The notes beneath the pieces are model-generated. The model did not search any database and was not told the DNA's origin. It saw only the letters and a list, made by a program, of their open reading frames with translations. From PALSA-1353 sp050014015 (GTDB lineage: Bacteria; Planctomycetota; Phycisphaerae; Tepidisphaerales; Tepidisphaeraceae): a DNA stretch of 64,000 bases. Made by a program: the position numbers and the translations under genes. Shown here piece after piece: positions 8,157 through 16,621 of the stretch. The DNA is taken from assembly GCA_050014015.1 (NCBI GenBank), contig JBEKEC010000021.1, positions 1 to 64,000 of the forward strand, in the 5' to 3' direction. The number at the start of each line of letters is the position of its first letter. Position 1 is the first letter of the stretch.

Positions 8157-9830
8157 TTAGCGCCCACTATCGAGCGCGGATTGCTCGTTCGCAAGGGAGC
8201 GCAATGAGTTGACCACTCGCGCGATCACGCTGTCCCAATCCCCCGGGGATCGCTGGCGGAATAATCGCATCGATGGATACCACGGGCTGTCCTCTCGATC
8301 CATCAGCCAGCGAAAATCCGGCACAAACTGAAGCATCACCCACACCGGCCTGGCCAGCGCTCCGGCCAAATGCGGCACGGAGGTATCGGTCGTAATGATC
8401 AGGTCCATCAAGGACATCACCGCCGCGGTGTCCGCAAAGTCGTTCAGCTTCGGTCCCAGATCGACCAAATCCAGTCCCGCCGGCGGATTTTTCGCCTGCG
8501 CCCCGGCCGCGCCTTTCTGGAGACTGTAAAACCTGACGCCTCGAACGGTAGGCTTCTCCTCCGTAGCGGTAGGCTTCGCCTCCGTAGCGGTAGGCTTCGC
8601 CTCCGTAGCGGTAGGCTTCGCCTCCGCAGCGGCGGCCAATGGGGCCAACTGTTGCAGGTTCAGTGATCGTGTTCGATCCGACTCGAATTGGGGATTGCCC
8701 GCCCATGCCAACCCGACCCTCAACTGCCCGTCGCCAGCGCCCAGCGTTCGACTCCATGCCTCAACCAGCGCCGGTTCGGGGCTTAGATACGGCACGGTTT
8801 GGGGAATGTCACCCAATGTCGTTCCCAAAACGTGCGGCAGACTTGGCAGGGGACAGTGAAGATCAAAGGCCGGCAAGGGCTGGCCAAAGGCCACGATTTG
8901 GTATTCCCCGGCCATTGCATGGAAGAGCCGTTGGAGTTCAGCTTGACATGCAAGGATGATTTTCCCACCGCGCTGCACCACCCGCGGCAGATATCGGATG
9001 AACTGAATCGTGTCGCCTAAACCTTGTTCGGCATGCAGGAGGATCGCGCGTCCCGTCAGCTCGCCGCCATCCCAAAGAGGCTGGGAGAATCCGCGTCTGG
9101 GCGACGGAAAATCTTGGACTTTCCATCGCCATTCGTACTCCGGCCAACCCTCCTCGAAATCGCCGCGCAAAAGCAGGGCCTTCGCGAGATTGCTGTGGCC
9201 TTCGGCGTAGTTGGGCTTGTGTGCGATGGCTTGGCGATACGCGGCGACGGCTTCATCGAGTTGTCCCTTTTCCTGCAGGCCAGTGCCGAGGTTGTTGTGG
9301 GCTTCGGCGAAGTTGGGGCTGAGGGCAATGGCCCGGCGATAGCTGGCGATCGCCTCGTCGAGCTGTCCCTTATATCTCACGACGCCGAGATTGTTGTGCG
9401 CTTCGGCCAACTTGGGGTTGAGCGCAATGGCCTGGCGATAGGCGGCGATGGCTTCATCAAGTTGTCCTTTTTTGTTCAGGGCACTGCCGAGGTTGTTGTG
9501 GGCTTCGGGGTAGTTGGGCTTGACAGCGATGGCCTGGCGGTAGGCGGCGATGGCTTCGTCGTGCTGTCCCATGTCGCTCAGGGCATTGCCGAGATTGAAA
9601 TGGGCCTCAACGTGCTTGGACCCGAGGGCGATGGACCGACGGATCAAATCGACTGCAATGTCGTTGCGCCCCATGCGATGGGCAATCATTCCCAGATTGT
9701 GCAGCGCACCGGCATGCGCCGGCTGCCGGGCGAGGATCTGCCGGTAAAGCTGCTCTGCCTCCGGCAACCGCCCGGCCTGATGGTGTCGCAACGCCAGATC
9801 GAAGGCCTGTTTGATCGTGAGTTGGGCCAT
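8157..9830 (-). CDS. TPR protein with GT9-like (heptosyltransferase-fold) domain
   Basis: A 557-residue protein. TPR units cover about residues 1-225 (consensus AEAHNNLGSALNKKGQLDEA). One unit (NNLGVVRYKGQLDEA) is one residue short. The C-terminal half resembles GT9 glycosyltransferases: LLHAEQGLGDTIQFIRYLP, VGLAWAGNPQFESDRTRS, GVRFYSLQKG, and the nucleotide-sugar-side segment LIITTDTSVPHLAGAL. It probably transfers a sugar in the cytoplasm; donor and acceptor cannot be read from sequence. The catalytic part carries a four-unit EAKPTAT insert made by a 21-bp repeat. The ATG at 9830 is preferred over GTG at 9863 because a possible upstream reading frame ends at 9844-9846 and the pseudogene copy shows the same MAQ-type start. 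Upstream sequence GTATAAGATTGCTCCGCTC is shared with the pseudogene at 5141-5616. It is probably transcribed with the gene at 5660-8152. Confidence 0.85.
   Translation of the reverse strand: MAQLTIKQAFDLALRHHQAGRLPEAEQLYRQILARQPAHAGALHNLGMIAHRMGRNDIAVDLIRRSIALGSKHVEAHFNLGNALSDMGQHDEAIAAYRQAIAVKPNYPEAHNNLGSALNKKGQLDEAIAAYRQAIALNPKLAEAHNNLGVVRYKGQLDEAIASYRRAIALSPNFAEAHNNLGTGLQEKGQLDEAVAAYRQAIAHKPNYAEGHSNLAKALLLRGDFEEGWPEYEWRWKVQDFPSPRRGFSQPLWDGGELTGRAILLHAEQGLGDTIQFIRYLPRVVQRGGKIILACQAELQRLFHAMAGEYQIVAFGQPLPAFDLHCPLPSLPHVLGTTLGDIPQTVPYLSPEPALVEAWSRTLGAGDGQLRVGLAWAGNPQFESDRTRSLNLQQLAPLAAAAEAKPTATEAKPTATEAKPTATEEKPTVRGVRFYSLQKGAAGAQAKNPPAGLDLVDLGPKLNDFADTAAVMSLMDLIITTDTSVPHLAGALARPVWVMLQFVPDFRWLMDREDSPWYPSMRLFRQRSPGDWDSVIARVVNSLRSLANEQSALDSGR
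8548..8631. repeat. 21-bp tandem repeat (four units) inside the GT9-like gene
   Basis: Four consecutive units of gtaggcttcgcctccgtagc plus one base lie at 8548-8568, 8569-8589, 8590-8610 and 8611-8631; units two and three are the same and the outer ones differ by one base. On the coding strand they encode a TEAKPTA-type heptad repeat, so copy changes keep the frame. They sit between the LAWAGN and FYSLQKG segments, probably in a surface loop. Confidence 0.9.
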
Positions 9831-9843
9831 GAGCGGAGCAATC

Positions 9844-10160
9844 TTATACCGCTTCCCTGACACGCGGGTAATTCGCCCAATGCGTGTGAATCAGCGAGTA
9901 AGCGATCGGAAATATGTGGTGGAGAAAAGCGCCCAGGGCGCGATCCAACAGTGAGGGTTCATTTTCCGGCGAAGGAAACGAAAAAGGCGATGAGCGCCCG
10001 CGCCCGTCCCGATGCGGGCGACGCCGAGAGTCGCCTCGACGGTTTCAGCCGGCGGCACGACCTCAACAACGCAGGCCGTGCCGACATCCACAATCTCCTT
10101 CGGTGGCGAATCAGCGCGCGGCGTGAATTCCGTCGTGATCGACGCAAATTAACCCCCCAA
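9844..10160 (-). pseudogene. Possible frameshifted gene remnant of unknown type
   Basis: Two minus-strand segments read like protein but are in different frames. The upstream one (about 10160 to 9985) gives ITTEFTPRADSPPKEIVDVG and VVEVVPPAETVEATLGVARI. The downstream one (about 9985 to 9844) gives PENEPSLLDRALGAFLHHIF and PIAYSLIHTHWANYPRVREA and then stops with TAA just before the TPR-GT9 gene. A single frameshift near 9985 would join them. I do not recognise the family. It could be the end of a former first gene of the glycosyltransferase operon, or chance open frames in GC-rich DNA. Confidence 0.28.
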
Positions 10161-10607
10161 GGCCAGTAGCAGGAGGCGCATGGCACCCAAAAATCACGGA
10201 AATCGTCAGGCCACCATGACTGATATTCTCAGGTCATAATTTACGCAAGCCGCTTATTTATAGTAGTTTATAAAACGCATAGCATGCAGAAATGGCCGAA
10301 GACACACGCCCCGCGCGGCATATATTCTGAGCATCTTTTAGGCGATTTAATCATTCGCGGATTGCGTCATGTTTTCATAGAAATGCGACATTTCCGCAGG
10401 CGGACATCCACTCTAACATATGTAACTACATATCTACATTATGCTTATAGATGTAAACAAAACCCAGTTCTGGCGAATCGATTGTTGCATATACTGCAAA
10501 ACAACCATGCCGAAACTGCAATACAATAAACTGGCGTATGCACGTTACATGAGATAGATTTATCTCGCGGCAGGTTGTTTCAATTCTTCATGAGAGGAGC
10601 GAGCCAA
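10161..10607. promoter_or_regulatory. AT-rich region upstream of a PEP-CTERM gene, with a palindrome
   Basis: About 450 bases without a supported gene, clearly more AT-rich than the surroundings, especially 10200-10560. It should hold the promoter of the gene at 10608. A perfect inverted repeat, GAGATA-GATT-TATCTC, lies at 10551-10566, 41 bases before the start codon, where an operator or a leader hairpin could act. No -35/-10 pair can be fixed with confidence. Confidence 0.4.
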
Positions 10608-11621
10608 ATGCAGGGATCACCGAATATGAATAAGCGTCGAAACACTCGAATCTTGGCGGGAGCATGTCTGGCGGGGGGAGCCGCAATTGCGTTTCCTCAA
10701 ATGACGCGTGCCGATCTCGTGATCAATGTCGGCTTGGCGAGTTTCTCCACGACAACGACCACAACAAATTCATCGAACGGCGGGATTAATCCGATCACTT
10801 ACACACCAGCGCAGGTGACTGTTCCGGATGTGGGAACCGCAAACTATGACGCGGCGGATGAGAGCGATCCCGGCACCATCTGGAACTCCATCAAGTCGGT
10901 GAACACTGCTCCGAATGCCGTGGGGCTACCGCCGGTTGAGTACGAGGAAAACCTTCCGTTGGTCAATTCATTGGGAGGCAGCACGGGCGCGGAATTGAAT
11001 CAGTACGATATTGAGGGCAGTACGAAATCGGACGTTATTCATCCCAACCACAATGTACTGACGGCATCGGACTCCAACAGTTTGCATCCCTCGCCGGCAA
11101 ATTCCACCTACGGGGCCAGTCTTACTGGCGATGGCTACACGAACGCCAGTTCCGAAGAGCTTCTGATGGTTGACACTTGGATCACGAACAGTGCATCGGA
11201 CGGGATAGAATTCCAAGTCACCGGTTTGACGGCCTATGAGGGCGATGCGCTCACCTTGTATGTCTACGGCGCTGGAACGTCCGATGGCGAAGGCGGCGCT
11301 TTCTCCCTGGCGGCAGGCAATGATGGGAGCGGCACCGTAACAACCAATTCCAGCAATTCGGCTTTATATTACGGCGTATTCACCCCCAACGGTGGAAGCA
11401 CCCTGACCGCCCAAGGTGAGGCGTGGAACATGTTGACCGGCCAAGTGGACTCCAGCGGTGACGTTACCCTTACGGACGTGGCAAATTCCGATGGTTCCAA
11501 GCCGGCCATGAACGGTTTTCAGCTCGACATCGTTGTCCCCGGTGTCCCCGAGCCGGCCTCCTTGGGCTTGCTGACGTTGGGCGGCCTGGGTCTCTTGGCC
11601 CGCAGACGACGCAAGACGTGA
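10608..11621 (+). CDS. Small secreted PEP-CTERM protein
   Basis: A 337-residue protein. The start at 10608 follows GAGAGGAG; a second ATG at 10626 (MNKRRNTR) is also possible. The signal peptide has basic NKRRNTR, then a hydrophobic stretch ending near ADLVINVG. The middle is rich in Ser, Thr, Asn and Gly without a domain I recognise; phrases such as EFQVTGLTAYEGDALTLYVY suggest a beta-sandwich. The C-terminus is a textbook PEP-CTERM signal: VPEPASLGLLTLGGLGLLARR and a basic tail. It lacks the dockerin-like module of the two large PEP-CTERM proteins. The gene stands alone, ends at a strong terminator, and faces a TPR-GT41 gene on the opposite strand. The signal predicts export and surface attachment through an exosortase. 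Confidence 0.88.
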   Translation: MQGSPNMNKRRNTRILAGACLAGGAAIAFPQMTRADLVINVGLASFSTTTTTTNSSNGGINPITYTPAQVTVPDVGTANYDAADESDPGTIWNSIKSVNTAPNAVGLPPVEYEENLPLVNSLGGSTGAELNQYDIEGSTKSDVIHPNHNVLTASDSNSLHPSPANSTYGASLTGDGYTNASSEELLMVDTWITNSASDGIEFQVTGLTAYEGDALTLYVYGAGTSDGEGGAFSLAAGNDGSGTVTTNSSNSALYYGVFTPNGGSTLTAQGEAWNMLTGQVDSSGDVTLTDVANSDGSKPAMNGFQLDIVVPGVPEPASLGLLTLGGLGLLARRRRKT

Positions 11622-11658
11622 TGCGACTGCCGTGACAATCTGATCTTCCGAAGAGTCG

Positions 11659-11690
11659 ACTCCGCCGATCATCATCGGCGGAGTTTTTTT
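11659..11690 (+). terminator. Rho-independent terminator
   Basis: A perfect 11-bp stem (ACTCCGCCGAT at 11659-11669 with ATCGGCGGAGT at 11674-11684), four-base loop, then seven T to 11690. It lies 38 bases after the stop of the PEP-CTERM gene. Confidence 0.93.
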
Positions 11691-11695
11691 ATGGC

Positions 11696-13558
11696 TCATT
11701 TAGCCCGACCGGCGCACCAGGACCGCCAGATATCCCGGTAGGCCGCTTCGACGTTTCGGGCGAACGCCGCCGCGTCCATCACCGGCGAGCCTCTCATTCG
11801 ATTTCGCATCGTGGCGCGAAGTTCCGCCAGGCGCGGCAGATCGCCCGCCAGCTTCACCGCGATGTCGGCATACTGGCGCGATGTTTGCGCCGCCAGATCG
11901 CTCAAACCCAGATTGCTCATCACGCTGAAGCCCAGGCGCTGGCAATAGGTGCCTCCGGCCAGGGACACCACCGGCACGCCCATCCACAGACCGTGGCAGG
12001 TGACGGTATGGCCGTTCACGGGAAAGCTGTCCAGGATCACGTCCACGCGCTGATGGATTGCCAGATATTCATCAAATTTCTGCTGATACAGGAGCGTCAA
12101 CCGTTCCGGTTCAACGCCGCGGCGCTGGAACAGAGCGACGATACGCTGCTGGACGCTGGGGTATCGCAATCCGTCTGCCACCATGATCAGACGCGATCGG
12201 GGAACCTGGCTCAGCACGGTGCACCAGCATTCCAACAGAGGCTGATTGATCTTCGGCAGGATGCTGAAGCTGCCGAAAGTCACGTAACCGTTGGCAAGCG
12301 CGGGCAGCGGCGCGACGGGGGGCGCATCGGCGGGCGGAGAATAACAGGCGAAGGTTTGGGGCAGACGCAACAGCCGCTCGCTGTGAAATGGCTCGGTCAT
12401 GCCAGGGGGATCTGCAAAGGCGTCGGTGATACGGTAGTCGATGGCGTCCATGCCGGTGGTGTCGATGTAGCCCAGATAGCTCACCTGCACCGGCGCCGGC
12501 CTGGTGGCAAAAACCAGAAGCCGACCGCCGCCCGTGTGACCCGCCAGGTCCACGAGGATGTCGATCTGGTCCTGGCGGATCAACTGGCGCACGTCGGCGT
12601 CGCCGCGGCCGGTGATGTCGCGCCAGCTGGGGGCCATTTTTCGGAGTCGATCGGTTGTCGCGTCGGGCTTGACCATGTCGGCATAGCAGAAAACCTCGAC
12701 CTGCCGCTGATCGTGCGCGGCCAGGAGACTTTCGATGAAAAACGAGACGGCATGCTGGCGAAAATCCGGCGACACGTAACCGACGCGGAGGCGCCGCTGT
12801 GGATCGGCGGTATTGGCATGTGGCTGCGCCAGGCGGGCCAGCGGCTGGGCATGGGACCGGTTCCAGGCAACGTGCTGCTGATAAATCGCCTTGGGATCGC
12901 AGCGAAGCTGGAAGTGCAAGGCATAAATGAGGCTGGCACGGGCGCCGCGGAATCCGGGGTCAATTCGCAAAGCCCGGCGGTACTCGGCGATGGCCTGGTC
13001 AATCAGGCCCAGCGCCTGCAAGGCCAGGCCCAGGTTGGAATGAGCCGCCGCGAAGTCGGGGCGGAGCTGAATCGCCCGGCGATGCGAGGCGACGGCGGCT
13101 TCGGCCTGACCGCTGGCGCGCAACACGATGCCCAGGCCATCGTGCGCCTCCGGGAAATCAGAACGCAGCGCGATGGCTCGACGCAGGACCCGGATCGACT
13201 CCTCAAACTGGTTGCGCAGGCCCAGCGCGGCGCCCAGATTGGCATACGCTTCGGCGAAATCCTTGCGAACGTCGATGGCGCCTCGATAGGCGGCAATCGC
13301 CTGTTCGATGCGGCCGCAGGCCATCAGCGCGCTGCCCAAATCGAAGCGCGCCTCGGCATTTTGCGGCTGGAATTGGATCGACTGCGCGATGAGTTGCGCC
13401 GCAAGGTCGGGCCGACCCGCGCGATGGACGAGTTTTCCGAGCAAACACAGAGCCAAAGGCTGCTGCGGCTGTGCGGCCAGGATTTGCCGGCACACCGCCT
13501 CGGCCTGCGCAAACCGGCCGGCCAGGAAATGCTGCCGTGCGGTTTCAAAACTCTCCAT
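11696..13558 (-). CDS. TPR protein with O-GlcNAc-transferase-like (GT41) domain
   Basis: A 620-residue member of the same family as the genes at 5660 and 35651, but clearly more diverged. About six TPR units fill residues 1-205 (for example AEARFDLGSALMACGRIEQA), and the GT41-like region runs from about 255 (LRVGYVSPDFRQHAVSF) to the end. Conserved segments include DQIDILVDLAGHTGGGRLL, PVQVSYLGYIDTTGMDAIDY, DVILDSFPVNGHTVT and MGVPVVSLAGGTYCQRLGF. It keeps the DLAGHT form of the motif, whereas the paralogues have DLALHT and DLTMHM. It probably glycosylates a protein in the cytoplasm; the target is unknown. It stands alone and converges with the PEP-CTERM gene at 10608-11621. The start at 13558 (MESFETARQHF) fits the paralogue alignment. 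Confidence 0.87.
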   Translation of the reverse strand: MESFETARQHFLAGRFAQAEAVCRQILAAQPQQPLALCLLGKLVHRAGRPDLAAQLIAQSIQFQPQNAEARFDLGSALMACGRIEQAIAAYRGAIDVRKDFAEAYANLGAALGLRNQFEESIRVLRRAIALRSDFPEAHDGLGIVLRASGQAEAAVASHRRAIQLRPDFAAAHSNLGLALQALGLIDQAIAEYRRALRIDPGFRGARASLIYALHFQLRCDPKAIYQQHVAWNRSHAQPLARLAQPHANTADPQRRLRVGYVSPDFRQHAVSFFIESLLAAHDQRQVEVFCYADMVKPDATTDRLRKMAPSWRDITGRGDADVRQLIRQDQIDILVDLAGHTGGGRLLVFATRPAPVQVSYLGYIDTTGMDAIDYRITDAFADPPGMTEPFHSERLLRLPQTFACYSPPADAPPVAPLPALANGYVTFGSFSILPKINQPLLECWCTVLSQVPRSRLIMVADGLRYPSVQQRIVALFQRRGVEPERLTLLYQQKFDEYLAIHQRVDVILDSFPVNGHTVTCHGLWMGVPVVSLAGGTYCQRLGFSVMSNLGLSDLAAQTSRQYADIAVKLAGDLPRLAELRATMRNRMRGSPVMDAAAFARNVEAAYRDIWRSWCAGRAK

Positions 13559-13618
13559 AACGCGTCATATTAGCACGGGCCGGTCCGCAAATCCGGCACG
13601 ACCGGGAAAGGCTGCAAC

Positions 13619-15232
13619 TCACTTAAGCGATTGTGGAACGTCGTCCACGTCTTCCATGGTCAGGTGGGTGGCATTCTGAATTTGAAAAACGGGAACGGCG
13701 GCGGATTTGACGTGGACGTCGCGCAGAGTGATTCGGTCGGCATCGACGATCGCGCCGCCCAGTTTGGAGACAATGTCGGCGTGCTCGATCGTGACGTTCT
13801 CCAACGGAAGCTCGGGCAGGCCGCGCAACTGCATGGCGATGTTGGCGCCGTGGCAGACGATGTTGCGGATGGTGATGCCGCGGAATTGCGGCGTTCCCGG
13901 TCCGAGCGGCTCGCGGGGCTCCTGGGTGACGATCAGCGGCTTGGCCACGGGCGGATCGGGCTGGGGAGCATCCGAGTCGGCGCTTGGGGCCGTCGTACCG
14001 CGCCGGGTCGTCGGCGGTCTCCTAATCATGTAGTACATGTCAACCGAAATACACGAGTTGGTGATGTCCCACATCTCGAGGTCGTGGATATTGACGTTCT
14101 CGACCACTCCGCCGCGGCCGCGCACCGTTTTGAATCGAAGCGCCTCGTCCGTCCCGCGCAGGACGCAGTCGTAAACCTCGACGTTGCGTACGCCTCCGGA
14201 CATCTCGCTGCCGATCGCGATCCCGCCGTGACCACGGCCCAGCGTGCAATGCGCGATCGTCACGTTTTGGGTCGGACGTGTGGGCGTCGGCCGGCCCGGC
14301 CGCCGTCGGCCCGATTTCAAGCACACCACGTCGTCGCCCGCCGATATGTCGCTGTTGGTTACCGACACGTCTTGGCAGGAATCGATGTCAATCCCATCCC
14401 CGTTCTGCGCGTAATAGGGATTGAAAATCGTGACGCGGCGCACGGTGACGTTGTCGCTCAAAAGCAAATGGACGTTCCAGCTCGCGGAATTGCGGAAAGT
14501 CGGACCTTCCAAAAGCACGCGGCGGCAGTTGGAGAGCAAAACCAGCGGCGGCCGCAGCAAATCGCGGTAGGGCTGGAAATCCTCAACCTGCAGAGGCCGG
14601 GAAGACTGGCGCAATTCCGTGAGCCCTCTTTGGCCGCTCAACCAGACTTGCGAGGGGTACCAGGTTTGGGCCCTTCGATCCACGACCCCGCCCGTTTGCA
14701 CCAGGGCGTCCCATTCGGCGGGCGTGAGCTTGGATTTTTTCACCGGGCGCCACGCGCCGCCCTGCCCGTCGATAATCCCCGCACCGGTGATCGACACGTC
14801 ATCCAACTGATCGCCCGACAACGGCGAGCTGCACATGACCGTTTGCTGCCCCTCGTAGTTGCTGAGCGCGAGGGGATAGTCGTCAAAGTTTCGGCTGAAG
14901 AGAAGCAAAGCGCCGGGGTCGAGGTGCAAGTCGATGTGGCTCATGAGATGGATCGGCCCGGTGAGCCAGGTGCCGGTGGGAATGGCGACATGCCCACCGC
15001 CGGCGCCGGCGCAAGCGGCAATCGCCTTGCCGATGGCCGCCGCGTTGTCCGTCTTGCCATCCCCGATGGCGCCGAAATCCAGAATGCTCACGGTGTGCGC
15101 GGGAATATCCGGCAAGACGATCGCCGGCTGCGCGGACACTGTCGGCGCCTCGGCCGCGGGCGGTTGCGCCTGGCAACCCGCCAACGCCAACAGGGCCGAA
15201 AAAATCGCCGATGTCCAGAATGTTCTTTTCAT
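13619..15232 (-). CDS. GH28 polygalacturonase-like lipoprotein
   Basis: A 537-residue GH28 enzyme with a lipoprotein signal: MKRTFWTSAIFSALLALAGC, Cys at residue 20. It would be anchored in a membrane facing the periplasm or outside. The fold is a right-handed parallel beta-helix starting at ILDFGAIGDGKTDN. GH28 motifs are NGDGIDID near residue 277 (standard NTD with T changed to G), GDDVVCLK near 299, GHGGIAIGSE near 334 and RFKT near 366, so the three catalytic Asp and the active-site His are kept. A Pro/Thr/Arg-rich insert follows MYYMIRR. It should hydrolyse galacturonan or a related pectic polymer. The start at 15232 is fixed by the lipoprotein signal and the ATGA overlap with the stop of the gene at 15229, which implies translational coupling. 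It is the last gene of the regulator-GH28-GH28 run. Confidence 0.9.
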   Translation of the reverse strand: MKRTFWTSAIFSALLALAGCQAQPPAAEAPTVSAQPAIVLPDIPAHTVSILDFGAIGDGKTDNAAAIGKAIAACAGAGGGHVAIPTGTWLTGPIHLMSHIDLHLDPGALLLFSRNFDDYPLALSNYEGQQTVMCSSPLSGDQLDDVSITGAGIIDGQGGAWRPVKKSKLTPAEWDALVQTGGVVDRRAQTWYPSQVWLSGQRGLTELRQSSRPLQVEDFQPYRDLLRPPLVLLSNCRRVLLEGPTFRNSASWNVHLLLSDNVTVRRVTIFNPYYAQNGDGIDIDSCQDVSVTNSDISAGDDVVCLKSGRRRPGRPTPTRPTQNVTIAHCTLGRGHGGIAIGSEMSGGVRNVEVYDCVLRGTDEALRFKTVRGRGGVVENVNIHDLEMWDITNSCISVDMYYMIRRPPTTRRGTTAPSADSDAPQPDPPVAKPLIVTQEPREPLGPGTPQFRGITIRNIVCHGANIAMQLRGLPELPLENVTIEHADIVSKLGGAIVDADRITLRDVHVKSAAVPVFQIQNATHLTMEDVDDVPQSLK

Positions 15233-16569
15233 TTGACGCTGCTTTCTCGCGATGTCGCCTCGTTCAATCCTTCCACCGTCGCATCCACGATCGCAGGCTT
15301 GTCGGCGGAGCCCGATAGGACGCAGTTGTCGAACTTGATCCCCCGGGCATGGGCGATTTGGATCGCCTGCGTAGCCGAAATCCGCACGTTGGTCAAAACG
15401 ACGTCCTCGATCGGCATTTCCGGAAGCCCGACGATCTGGCCGGCGATCGACCCGTTCGTCGAGGTCACGTCGCGGATGCGGATATGCCGCCATATCGGGG
15501 TGCGATTATCAATCTCAAAGGCGCGATCCTGGTCGGGATGAACCGGAATTTTCGGATAATAACTGGTGATCAGAATGGAATTCCTGACGTTCTTCATGGT
15601 GAGATTCTGATAGGTGAGATATTCCACCAGCCCGCCGCGCCCGCGCGGAGATTTCAGCCGAATCCCCGCCTCCGTGCCGTCGAAACTGCAATTCTCAACC
15701 ACCATGTTCCGCAACCCGCCGCTCGATTCGCTTCCCACCGACATTCCATGCCCGTGCAGAAACGTGCAGCCGGTCACCAGAATGTTCTCGCACGATGGCC
15801 GATTCGGATCGTACCGGGTGCCGGCCTTCACCGCGATGCAGTCGTCTCCCGTGTCGATCGTGCAAGCCCGAATTTCGACGTTCATGCCCGAGGGATCGAT
15901 CCCGTCGGTATTCGGCGAAACGGCCGGAGCCTTGACGTGAACTCCCTCAATGGTCACGTCCCGGCATTGCGCCGGAACCAAATGAAACATCGGCGAATTG
16001 GTCAGGGTGATTCCCTGCACCAGCACGCGCGTACAGCGGACAAGTTCGATGAGCCTGGGCCGTCGAGGTATCCATTCCCACACAATCGGGTCGCTATTTT
16101 TTGGAGGGACGAACTTCCTCCACCACTGCGCCCCGTGTCCGTCGATGGTTCCCGATCCGGTGATGGCAACGTCGTGACCGTTCTTCAACGTGATGCAGTT
16201 TTGGTATTGTCCCTTGTTCAGTGGGAAATCATCGGGCTTGTCGCTGAGAAGGATGGTCGATCCGCCTTCGAGATGAAGATTGAGATTGCTGGCGAGCACA
16301 AACGGCGCCGTAAGGAACGTTCCCGGCGGAACATCGACGGTTCCTCCGCCGGCGTTGCGGCAGGCGGCGATCGCTTTTACGATCGAGCCGGTGTCGTAGG
16401 TCTTGCCGTCGCCGACCGCCCCGTAATCCGTAATCCTGAAGGTGCGATCGGGAATGCTCGGCCGGGCGACCGTAAAATCGGACGGCAGCGTCGCCTGCGA
16501 CATCGCCGCCGGCGCAAACGCCAAAAACGCCCCGACACCCAAGATACCCTTCCAAAACAACGGATTCAT
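15229..16569 (-). CDS. Secreted GH28 polygalacturonase
   Basis: A 446-residue secreted glycoside hydrolase. Residues 1-24 form a signal peptide (MNPLFWKGILGVGAFLAF, cleavage near AMSQA). The beta-helix starts with FRITDYGAVGDGKTYDT. All four GH28 motifs are intact: SPNTDGID near residue 220, GDDCIAVK near 242, GHGMSVGSE near 271 and RLKSPRGRGG near 302. It should cut alpha-1,4-galacturonan by inversion; exo or endo action cannot be read here. It lies 52 bases after the XylR-type regulator and overlaps the next GH28 gene by four bases, so all three are probably co-transcribed. Confidence 0.93.
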   Translation of the reverse strand: MNPLFWKGILGVGAFLAFAPAAMSQATLPSDFTVARPSIPDRTFRITDYGAVGDGKTYDTGSIVKAIAACRNAGGGTVDVPPGTFLTAPFVLASNLNLHLEGGSTILLSDKPDDFPLNKGQYQNCITLKNGHDVAITGSGTIDGHGAQWWRKFVPPKNSDPIVWEWIPRRPRLIELVRCTRVLVQGITLTNSPMFHLVPAQCRDVTIEGVHVKAPAVSPNTDGIDPSGMNVEIRACTIDTGDDCIAVKAGTRYDPNRPSCENILVTGCTFLHGHGMSVGSESSGGLRNMVVENCSFDGTEAGIRLKSPRGRGGLVEYLTYQNLTMKNVRNSILITSYYPKIPVHPDQDRAFEIDNRTPIWRHIRIRDVTSTNGSIAGQIVGLPEMPIEDVVLTNVRISATQAIQIAHARGIKFDNCVLSGSADKPAIVDATVEGLNEATSRESSVK

Positions 16570-16621
16570 GATGTCGCTGTTCCCTCGGTTTCCTCCGACA
16601 GGTCCTGGCCGCCCGTGAAAC

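Noticed and set aside
11885..13573. 562-codon plus-strand frame opposite a TPR-GT41 gene
   Set aside because: No start site and no domain. The minus strand carries TPR and GT41 segments.
13631..15541. 636-codon plus-strand frame opposite the GH28 lipoprotein gene
   Set aside because: The minus strand has complete GH28 motifs; this frame is Arg/Asp/Val-rich shadow without family features.
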